Positions 46,735 to 55,400 of a DNA stretch of 64,000 nt are shown here, one piece after another. Every line of letters begins with the position of its first letter. Within the stretch, counting starts at the first letter, position 1. A program made the position numbers and the translations under genes. The notes beneath the pieces were generated by a model. That model ran no database searches and was not told the origin of the DNA. It saw nothing but the letters and a program-made list of their open reading frames with translations. The stretch is from Planctomycetota bacterium (GTDB taxonomy: Bacteria > Planctomycetota > Planctomycetia > Planctomycetales > Planctomycetaceae). The DNA lies in the NCBI GenBank assembly GCA_003388505.1, contig QQVO01000077.1, forward strand, positions 1 through 64,000. The letters run 5' to 3'.

Positions 46735-49230
46735 ATGCGGACAACGCGAATTCTGGCCGTCGTCATCGGGCTCCTGCTGTCGAGCCTGCAAGCCGCTCTT
46801 TCCCAGGAGCCGGAACTGTCTCAATTCCCCGGTCTCGGGCCGGCAGGCGAACTTCAGGCGATTGAGTTTGAATCAGCCGGCGATCCGGTCCTGCGGGGCG
46901 TCAACGCCCGCATGCAGCTTGTTGTAACCGGCCGGTTTGCAAGCGGCCAGTTTCACGACGTCACGCATGACGTCGAGTACAGCGTCGACCACCCCGCGAT
47001 CCTCACCGTCGACGAAGATGGAGTCGTTACCCCGCTCAGCGACGGCACGGCAACGATCACCGCCACGGCCGCCGATGGCCAGACCGCCGCGCTCCAGTTG
47101 ACGGCCGAACGTTGTAGTGAACAACTGCCGATTAACTTCGCCAACGAAATTGTCCCCCTCTTCACCAAGCTCGGCTGCAACACCGGCGGCTGCCACGGCA
47201 AAGCCGACGGACAGAACGGTTTCAAACTCTCGCTGCTCGGCTTCTATCCGGACGAGGATTACGAATACCTCGTCCTGGAAGATCGCGGCCGGCGGATCTT
47301 TCCCGCCGATCCCGCCTACAGCCTGCTGTTGATGAAGCCGTCGAACCAGTTGCCGCACGGCGGCGGGCACCGTCTCTCTCCCGGTTCGTATGAGTGGAAT
47401 CTGATTAAGAACTGGATCGAACAGGGGCTGCCGTACGGTTCCGAAGACGACCCGGTGCTCAGCAGCATCGAGGTCTTTCCGAAGTCCCGCAAAATGAACC
47501 GCCGCGAGAAGCAGCAACTCCGCGTCATCGGCCATTACAGCGACGGCACAACCCGCGACGTCTCGCAACTGGCAACCTACGAATCGAACGATGAAGAAAT
47601 GGCCGTCGCCAGCGCCTTCGGCCGCGTCACAACCGACGACATCCCCGGCGAGGTCGCCGTGATGGTCCGCTTCCAGGGCGCCGTCAGCGTGTTCCGCGCG
47701 ATCATCCCACAGGGCCTTCCGGTCGAGGAGATCGCCGGGTTGAGCGAACCGATCGACGTCCACGTCTTCGCCAAGCTCAAGGAACTCGGCATCCCCCCCT
47801 CGCCCGTGTGCGACGATCAGACGTTCGTCCGCCGAGTCACCGTCGACATTGCCGGACGTTTGCCGACCGCCGTCGAAGCGCGGCAGTTCGCTGCCGACAG
47901 CGACCCGGACAAGCGCAACAAACTGATCGACCGGCTGCTCGCCGGCGAAGGCTACGGCGACTACTTCGCCAACAAATGGTCCGCCGTGTTGAGGAATAAG
48001 CGGCGGAATGCCAACGACATTCCGTATACTTACCGTTTTCACGCCTGGATCCGGTCCGCCATGCAGCAGAACATGCCGTACGACGAGTTCGTACGCAATA
48101 TTCTGGCGGCGACCGGAGACGTCGAGTCGCACCCCCCGGTCGCCTGGTATCGCGAAGTGCGGACCAACGAACAGCGGATGGAAGACACCGCCCAGCTCTT
48201 CCTCGGACTGCGTCTGGGCTGCGCCAAATGCCATCATCATCCGTTCGAGCGCTGGAGCCAGAGCGACTACTACGGCTTCCAGGCGTTCTTCTCACAGGTG
48301 GCGATGAAACAGAGCCGCCTCAACACCGTGCGGAACATCGTCGACTACGTCTCCCTCAACGGCCAGGCGCCGACCGCCCGTAATCCCCGCACGCAGACCG
48401 ACGTCCTCCCGACAGGCCTCGGCGGCGAACCGATCGAAGTTCCTCCCTATGAAGACGCACGGCACTACATGGTCGACTGGATGACCGCCCCCGACAATCC
48501 GTTCTTCGCCCGGGCGCTCGTCAACCGCTACTGGAAGCACTTCTTCGGTCGCGGCATCGTCGATCCCGAAGACGACATGCGGGTCACCAACCCCCCGTCG
48601 AACCCGGCGCTCCTCGATGCGCTCGCGCAGCACTTCATCGACAGCGGTTTCGACCTCAAGAACCTGGTGCGAACCATCTGTCGCTCACGCACTTACCAGC
48701 TCAGTTCCGAACCGAACGAGTTCAACTATCGCGACAAGCAGAACTATTCCAGTTTCTACCCCCGGCGGCTGACGGCCGAGGTGCTCTACGACGCCGTCAA
48801 TCAGGTCTCCGGGACCACATCCGGCTTCGGTGGCGTCCCGCGGGGAACCCTGGCCGTCCAACTCCCCGACAACGGCTTCAACGACTACTTCCTGCAGGTC
48901 TTCGGCAAACCGGAAGCGGAAAGTGCCTGCGAATGCGAACGCAATCCTGAAGCCAACCTCGCTCAGTCGCTGCACCTGCTCAATTCGACCGATATCCAGA
49001 GCCGCGTGGCAAACAACACCGGTAGAGCCGCCCTCTTCGCGCGCGACCAGACGCGGTTCGACGCCGAGAGCGTGACGGAACTTTACTATTGGGCCTACGC
49101 CCGGCCACCGCGACCCGAAGAACTCGACTTCGTCCTCGGCCAGATCGCACTCTATGAGAACAAGCAGCAGGCCTACGAAGACGTCCTGTGGGCGATGTTC
49201 AATTCGCGGGAATTCCAATTCGTGCGATGA
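46735..49230 (+). CDS. exported DUF1549/DUF1553 heme protein with Ig-like domains
   Basis: The 831-residue protein starts at ATG 46735 (GGAGGGG upstream) with a signal peptide ending near ALSQ. In order come a Big_2-like domain (about 35-120: DVEYSVDHPAILTVDEDGVV), a heme-like segment KLGCNTGGCHGKADG with the unusual spacing CxxxxCH, a second Big_2-like domain (around IEVFPKSRKMNRREKQQLRV), DUF1549 with a classic heme motif CAKCHHHPFERW, and DUF1553 to the end (NRYWKHFFGRGIVDPEDDMR). These domains are found mainly in planctomycetes and relatives. The function is unknown; heme suggests redox or ligand binding in the periplasm. It heads a four-gene operon. Confidence 0.88.
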   Translation: MRTTRILAVVIGLLLSSLQAALSQEPELSQFPGLGPAGELQAIEFESAGDPVLRGVNARMQLVVTGRFASGQFHDVTHDVEYSVDHPAILTVDEDGVVTPLSDGTATITATAADGQTAALQLTAERCSEQLPINFANEIVPLFTKLGCNTGGCHGKADGQNGFKLSLLGFYPDEDYEYLVLEDRGRRIFPADPAYSLLLMKPSNQLPHGGGHRLSPGSYEWNLIKNWIEQGLPYGSEDDPVLSSIEVFPKSRKMNRREKQQLRVIGHYSDGTTRDVSQLATYESNDEEMAVASAFGRVTTDDIPGEVAVMVRFQGAVSVFRAIIPQGLPVEEIAGLSEPIDVHVFAKLKELGIPPSPVCDDQTFVRRVTVDIAGRLPTAVEARQFAADSDPDKRNKLIDRLLAGEGYGDYFANKWSAVLRNKRRNANDIPYTYRFHAWIRSAMQQNMPYDEFVRNILAATGDVESHPPVAWYREVRTNEQRMEDTAQLFLGLRLGCAKCHHHPFERWSQSDYYGFQAFFSQVAMKQSRLNTVRNIVDYVSLNGQAPTARNPRTQTDVLPTGLGGEPIEVPPYEDARHYMVDWMTAPDNPFFARALVNRYWKHFFGRGIVDPEDDMRVTNPPSNPALLDALAQHFIDSGFDLKNLVRTICRSRTYQLSSEPNEFNYRDKQNYSSFYPRRLTAEVLYDAVNQVSGTTSGFGGVPRGTLAVQLPDNGFNDYFLQVFGKPEAESACECERNPEANLAQSLHLLNSTDIQSRVANNTGRAALFARDQTRFDAESVTELYYWAYARPPRPEELDFVLGQIALYENKQQAYEDVLWAMFNSREFQFVR

Positions 49231-49295
49231 TCACAGATCGTCGCCATTCAGGTCACACGCCGCGAGATCTCACGCGCCAGGAGAAAGGCGATGAC

Positions 49296-52200
49296 ATGGC
49301 GACCTCACGCTTCGCTTCGTTCGTGTTCGGGGCAGCCGCTGTTCTGCTAAGTAGCACCGGCGTCGCGGTCGCTCAACTGCCCGCCGCGCGACTCGACGGC
49401 ATCTTCCCCGCCGGCGGAAGTCCCGGTGCGACCGTCGAAACGACGATCACCGGGGCCAATCTCGACGACGCCGACCGGCTGCACTTCTCCCATCCGGGAA
49501 TCACGGCCGAGCGCAAGCTGGCCGATCCGGGGCCGTTCGATGAAGGCCCGCAACCAGTTCCGAATGAGTTCGTCGTCACGATCAAGCAAGACGTTCCGCC
49601 GGGGCACTACACCGTCCGGACTCAGGGCAAATACGGCATCTCCAATCCGCGCACATTCGAGGTCAGCGCGATCGCCGAATCCCGCGAGGAGGAACCGAAC
49701 AACACGGAGGGAGAGGCCACCCCGATCAACGGGCCGTTGCTGATCAACGGGCAGATCAACGGCGCGGCCGACGTCGACTGCTACCGGTTCGACGTCACGG
49801 CGGGGGAGAAGCTCCAGATCACCTGCCATGCGCAGAAACTTGATTCGCTGCTCGACGCCGTTGTCACCGTGACAGATACCGGCGGCCGCGTTCTGGCCGA
49901 AGCCCAGGCCGGGCCGCACGGAGACGCCGCCCTCCATCTCGCCGCCGAATCAGACTCGCAATGGGTGATCCGCGTCACCGATTCGCTGTACCGGGGTGGA
50001 CCACAATACGTCTACCGCTTGACGATCGGGGCATTACCGCACGTCGATTTCGTGTTTCCCCCCTCGGCGGTCGTCGGCTCAAGCAGCGAGTTCACGCTGT
50101 TTGGCAGCAACTTGCCGGGCGGGCAGCCGGCCGGAATCGAACTCAACGGTCGGCCGCTCGAGACACTCGCCGTCCAGATCGCCATGCCGGGCGATGTTGC
50201 GAATCACCCTTTGACCGGCATCCGTCTCTCCCCGGAGCAGGCCGAACTCGACCTCGTCCCCTATCGCGTCACCGCCCCGACCGGGTTCTCGAATCCCGTC
50301 CTGATCAGCGCCGCCACGGCGCCGGTGATCCTCGAACAGGACGGCAACGACTCGCCCGAGAACGCCCAGGCCGTCGAACTCCCCTGCGAAGTCGCCGGCC
50401 GCTTCTGGCCCCGCGGCGACCGCGACTGGTTCGAATTCACCGCCGCGGCCGGCGAGGTCGTCAACCTGGAACTCTTTTCGCAACGCCTCGGGCTCCCCAC
50501 CGATCCGGCGCTGGTGATCCAACAGGTGACCGTCAACGACGACGGCGAAGAACAGACGTCGATCCTGCAGCGTGTCGACGATCTGCAGGGCCGCGACTCC
50601 GGCTACGGGTTCGACACCCGCAGTGAAGACCCCGCCATCCGCTTCACCGCTCCCGCAGACGCCACGTACCGCGTGCTGCTGCTCGAAGGACACAGCGCGC
50701 TGCACGACGATCCACGCCTCGTCTACCGGTTCTCGATGCGCCCCGACCAGCCCGACTTCAGACTGGTCGCCGTCCCCGCCGACGCCTCCGGCGCGCTGCT
50801 GCTCCGCAAAGGGGGCCGGGACTCGATCCGCGTCGTCGCCTTCCGTCGCGACGGGTTCGACGCGCCCATCACGGTGACTGCAACCGGATTGCCCGAGGGG
50901 GTCACCGCGTCCGAGGTCGTCATCGGCCCCGCATCCACCGCGGCAACACTCATCCTCACGGCCGCAGAGAACGCAGCGCCGGCGATCGGTCAGGTGCAGA
51001 TCGTCGGCAAAGCGGTTGTGAACGACCAGGAAGTCACGCGCACCGCCCGAGCCGGCACGGTGCTCGCACCGGTGCCGTTGATGGCGCCCAATCAGCAGGG
51101 GGTCAGCTTCCCCGCCCGCCTCACGGAGAGCATTACGCTGGCCGTCTCGGCGGGAGAAACGGCCCCGGTCCTCATCACTGCCGGAGAGGACAAGCTCTGG
51201 GAAACGTCGCGCGGCGGGATTCTCAAGATCCCCTACTCCGTCGTGCGTCGCGGAGACTACAAAGGCAACATCACCGCATTCCCGGTCGACGTTCCGCCGA
51301 ATGTGCAGGCTCAGCAGTTCGCGATCAACGGCAACACGAACTCCGGCGAATTCGAAATCCGGATGACGGCTAACACGCCGCCGGGCACGTACACCTTCTA
51401 CCTCGCCGGACAGGTGCAGGGTCTGCCCTACCGCCGCAATCCGGAAGCCGCCGAAGCAGCAGCCGAACGGAAGACGCGCTTCGAAAAAATCCTCGCCGAG
51501 ACGACCGAAAAATCGAAGGCCGCCGCAGACGCGGCAACCAAAGCCAAGCAGACCCTCGACACGGCCAACGCAGAACTGAAAAAGGCCGGCGACGCCCGAA
51601 CCGCCGCCATGAAGGTCGTCACCGATGCGGAGACCGCGCTGAACAACGCCACCGCCGCCACCGAAGCAGCGAACAAAGCGGCCGCCGCCAGTCCCGACGA
51701 CGCGAATCGGAAGAAAGCCGCAGCGGACGCCGCCGCCGCGCAGACGGAGGCGGAAAAGGCCTTGAAGACCGCGCAGGACGCCCTGGCCGCCGCAGAAAAA
51801 GTCTTCGAATCCGCCACCGCCGCCGCCAAGACGGCCGGCGAAACCAAAACCAAAGCCGACATGGAAGCCGCCGACGCCGCCGCGCTCCTCCAGGAAGCGC
51901 AGCGTCTCAAACAACAGGCCGACCAGCAGGCGCAACAAGCCGCCAACGCCGCCAACCCCCGCAACATCAATTACTGGACCCCCTCCACGTCGGTGAACGT
52001 CAAGATCGTCGAGTTTCCTATTTCGATGGATGGCCCCGCCGAAACGGCGGCCGTAAAGCAGGGGGAGATGGTCGAACTCCCGGTCAAGATCACCCGCATG
52101 TATGCATTCGAGGCGCCGGTCACCCTGCAGACTCAGCTCCCCGGCGGAGTCGGCGGGATCTCGATTCCCAACGTCCAGATTCCGCAGGGACAGACTGACG

Positions 52201-52346
52201 GCAAGCTCGTCGTGAGCGCCAATGCGAACGCCACTCCCGGCGAACACGACCTCAACGTCCGCGTGCAGATGAACTTCAACGGGCAGAACCTGACATTCGA
52301 CCGCCCGGTCAAGTTGACCGTCGAAGAAGTCAAACCTGAACAATAA
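49296..52346 (+). CDS. exported PPC/Ig-domain protein with Ala-rich coiled coil
   Basis: The 1016-residue protein from ATG 49296 has a signal peptide ending near AVAQ. Residues 27-120 look like an IPT/TIG sandwich (GIFPAGGSPGATVETTITGA). PPC-like beta domains follow at about 130-240 and 350-470, each with a conserved Trp/Tyr-Phe entry (RGDRDWFEFTAAAGEVVNLE). Ig-like modules run to about 710. Residues 711-888 are Ala/Lys/Glu-rich with heptad-like repeats (AADAATKAKQTLDTANAELK), a long coiled coil. Another beta domain ends the protein. Such proteins bind surfaces or partners. The coiled coil could dimerise it or join it to the next gene product, which has a similar segment. Confidence 0.8.
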   Translation: MATSRFASFVFGAAAVLLSSTGVAVAQLPAARLDGIFPAGGSPGATVETTITGANLDDADRLHFSHPGITAERKLADPGPFDEGPQPVPNEFVVTIKQDVPPGHYTVRTQGKYGISNPRTFEVSAIAESREEEPNNTEGEATPINGPLLINGQINGAADVDCYRFDVTAGEKLQITCHAQKLDSLLDAVVTVTDTGGRVLAEAQAGPHGDAALHLAAESDSQWVIRVTDSLYRGGPQYVYRLTIGALPHVDFVFPPSAVVGSSSEFTLFGSNLPGGQPAGIELNGRPLETLAVQIAMPGDVANHPLTGIRLSPEQAELDLVPYRVTAPTGFSNPVLISAATAPVILEQDGNDSPENAQAVELPCEVAGRFWPRGDRDWFEFTAAAGEVVNLELFSQRLGLPTDPALVIQQVTVNDDGEEQTSILQRVDDLQGRDSGYGFDTRSEDPAIRFTAPADATYRVLLLEGHSALHDDPRLVYRFSMRPDQPDFRLVAVPADASGALLLRKGGRDSIRVVAFRRDGFDAPITVTATGLPEGVTASEVVIGPASTAATLILTAAENAAPAIGQVQIVGKAVVNDQEVTRTARAGTVLAPVPLMAPNQQGVSFPARLTESITLAVSAGETAPVLITAGEDKLWETSRGGILKIPYSVVRRGDYKGNITAFPVDVPPNVQAQQFAINGNTNSGEFEIRMTANTPPGTYTFYLAGQVQGLPYRRNPEAAEAAAERKTRFEKILAETTEKSKAAADAATKAKQTLDTANAELKKAGDARTAAMKVVTDAETALNNATAATEAANKAAAASPDDANRKKAAADAAAAQTEAEKALKTAQDALAAAEKVFESATAAAKTAGETKTKADMEAADAAALLQEAQRLKQQADQQAQQAANAANPRNINYWTPSTSVNVKIVEFPISMDGPAETAAVKQGEMVELPVKITRMYAFEAPVTLQTQLPGGVGGISIPNVQIPQGQTDGKLVVSANANATPGEHDLNVRVQMNFNGQNLTFDRPVKLTVEEVKPEQ

Positions 52347-52434
52347 CGGCGATCCTCGCCCCAACGGCGAGCCGCGCGGCGTCAGCCCGCGGATGCCCGC
52401 CGAACACAATCGCCCCCCGCGCAGAGAGCGCAAC

Positions 52435-55400
52435 ATGCTTCAGAATCGAATCACACCGCCACCACCCGGCTCGCGTTTTCGCAGTCGAAGCCAGGCCGTC
52501 TGTTGCGCATCAGTCGCCATCTTTCTGACAGCCGCGTCAACGACCAACGCCCAGACGCCGATTGACATCGCCGAGATCGAACGCGCCGCACCGGTCGACT
52601 TCAACAACGACATCCTGCCCGTCTTCCGCCAGAAGTGTCTCGCCTGCCACAGCGCGAGTGAACGCCAGGGCGACCTCGTACTCGAATCGCCGCAGACGAT
52701 CCTCAAGGGGGGCGATACCGGCCCGGCCGTTGTCGCCGGGAAGAGCGACGACAGCCTGCTGCTCACGCTCGCCTCTCACCAGGACGAGCCCGCCATGCCC
52801 CCGCCCGACAACGACGTCGCGGCCGCCCCTATGACGCCCGAAGAACTCGGCCTGCTCAAGCTGTGGATCGAACAGGGGGCCAAGAGCGCCGGCGGCAGCG
52901 CGGTGCTCAGCCCGCAGTCTTGGAGTCCCTTGCCCAGGGGAATCAATCCGGTCCTTGCCGCCGTCATCACCGAGGACGGCCAGTTCGCCGCGTGCAGCCG
53001 CGCCAACCAGATCTTCATCTACCATGTGCCGACCGGTCAGGTCGTCACGCGACTGACCGATCCCGCGGTGTCGGTCATGGACGGTCAGCCGGTGGCCGGG
53101 ATCGCGCACCTCGATCTCGTGCAGTCTCTCGCGTTCAACCCGGACGGCGACATGCTGGCATCCGGCAGCTTTCGCGAAGTCAAAATCTGGCGCAGGCCGC
53201 GCGACGTTCGCGCCTTGGAACTCGCCCTGGAGGCCGAATCAACCGCAGTCGCCGTCGCACCCGGCGGCGCGCTGCTGGCGACGGCCGCGAAGGACAACGT
53301 GATCCGTCTCTGGGACCGGGCCTCGGGGGAGCAGACGGCCGAGATCACCGGACACACCGACGTCGTCACCTCGTTGCGTTTCACAAATGACGGAACACGG
53401 CTCGCATCCTCGTCGAGAGACGGCACGATCCGGCTGTGGAACACCGCCGATGGCGCGCCCGCCGGCCGGATCAACGCCCCCTCACCTTTGAATGCCGTCG
53501 AGTTCGTGACCGGCGGAGCGGCCGATGCGCCCGAGACACAACTCGTCTCTGCCGGCGACGACAACCTGCTGCGGTTATGGACGATGCCCGAACCTGCCGC
53601 TGAGAAACCCGGCAACCTCTTGGCCGCGCCGCATCGGATCGCGATCACCTCAAACGGCAGTTTCGTCGCGCTGGCCGGGACGGACGGCCAGGTTCAGATC
53701 GTCGACGGCGCGCTGACAAAGATCATTCGTACCTGGAACGCCACGGAAGAGGAACAACCCGTCACCGCGCTCGCGTTCGCGCCCATGAACGCCGAGAGCG
53801 AAAAAACCGAGTCACCCATTCTGGCGACGGGTCATTCCGATGGACGCGTGACGCTGTGGAACGCCGCCGCGGGCGAGGCGATCGAAACGCTGGTCGGCTC
53901 GCTGGCATCGGTTGACGCTCTCGCCTTCCTGCCGGACGGCTCGCAACTGGCGGCCGGCGGAGCCGACGGAAACGTCACGCTCTGGAAGATGGAGCCTGAA
54001 GAGCCGGTCGTACTTGACCCCATCAGTGACTCCGCAGTCGGCGCCATCGTGAAGAGCCCCGACGGCGCGCGCCTCGCGCTTGCCGGTACGTTTGGCGAAC
54101 GCCCGGCGATCTTCATCCGGGACGTTGCCACCGGCGAACTCACTCACACGCTGCTGGGACACGAAGCAAAGGTGCTCTCGCTGGCATTTTCCTCCGACGG
54201 CACAAAGCTGCTCTCCGGCTCGGCCGACAAGACCGCTCGCGTCTGGCTGTTGGGCGACCCGAAGTTTCCCGAAGCCGCGCGATTCGCCGAGCATGCGGAG
54301 GCAGTCACGGCCGTCGCCTTCAGCGCCGACGCCTCACGCGCGGTCTCCGGCTCCGCTGCCGGAGGCGTCAAACTGTGGGCCGCGGCAGATGCGTCACTCC
54401 TCTTCGATTGTCCCGGCCACACCGGCGCAATCGTCGGGGCGGCGTTCGGCGCAGGTGACGTGCCGTTCACGGCGTCCGCCGACAAGACGGTCCGCTTCTG
54501 GAATGCCGGCAACGGGCAGCAGGCGCGGGCGATCACCGCCGCCGCGCCGATCGTCCGCATGGCGGTCAGTCCCGACGGCAGCCGGCTCGCCGTTGCAACC
54601 GCGGACAAAGTCGTCACAACCTACCTCGTCGCGAACGGCCAGGTTCAGCAGACCCTTCCCGCCCACGCAGCAGCAGTCACCGGACTCGCCTACAGTCCCG
54701 ACGGAACCCGGCTCGTGGCCGTCACGGAGACAGAGTCCGCACGCATCTGGGAAACCGAAACTGGACGATTCATCGAGGAACTGACATCTCCCGGATTGAA
54801 GCAGGCGTCATTCGGAGCGGACGCGGACCACGTTTTGCGTTGCGACGGGACCGGGCGAATCGAGACTCAGGGCCTGCGGTTCGCGGCCGCGTTGCAGGGG
54901 ATGACCGAGGCGATCACCGGCCTGGCCGTGCATCCCGGCGGTCAATTGGTGTTTGTCTCCTGCCTCGACGGAACAGTGCGAGGTTTCAATTCCCAGTCGG
55001 CAGCGCAGGCGTTCGCCGCCAATCATGGCAGCCCGGTCCACGATCTCGCCCTCTCCGCCGACGGTCAGGTTCTCTTGAGCGGCGGCAAGAACAACGTCAT
55101 TCGCGTCTGGCAGTCCGGCAATGGCGGCGCATTAGCGCCCCAGCAACTCACCGGTTTCTCCGGCCCGGTGCATGCCGTCGCCATCACACCGGACGGTGCA
55201 CGCGTCATCGGCGCTGCGTCCGACGAAACGCCCGAGGTTCTGGTCTTCGAGTTCGCCGGCGGCGCGGTCGTCGAGAAGCTGAGTGGTGAAGCGGCTGCCG
55301 TGTCCGATATCGTCGCTATGGCCGATGAGAACCGGACGCGAATTCTGACGGCAGCGCCGACGGCCGGCCTGGAGATCTCGCGGATTCACGCAGTGAAGCA

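Noticed and set aside
51430-51960. Frameshifted or low-quality sequence in the Ala-rich part of the PPC gene
   Set aside because: The frame stays open with a clear protein-like heptad pattern and resumes a normal beta domain after it.
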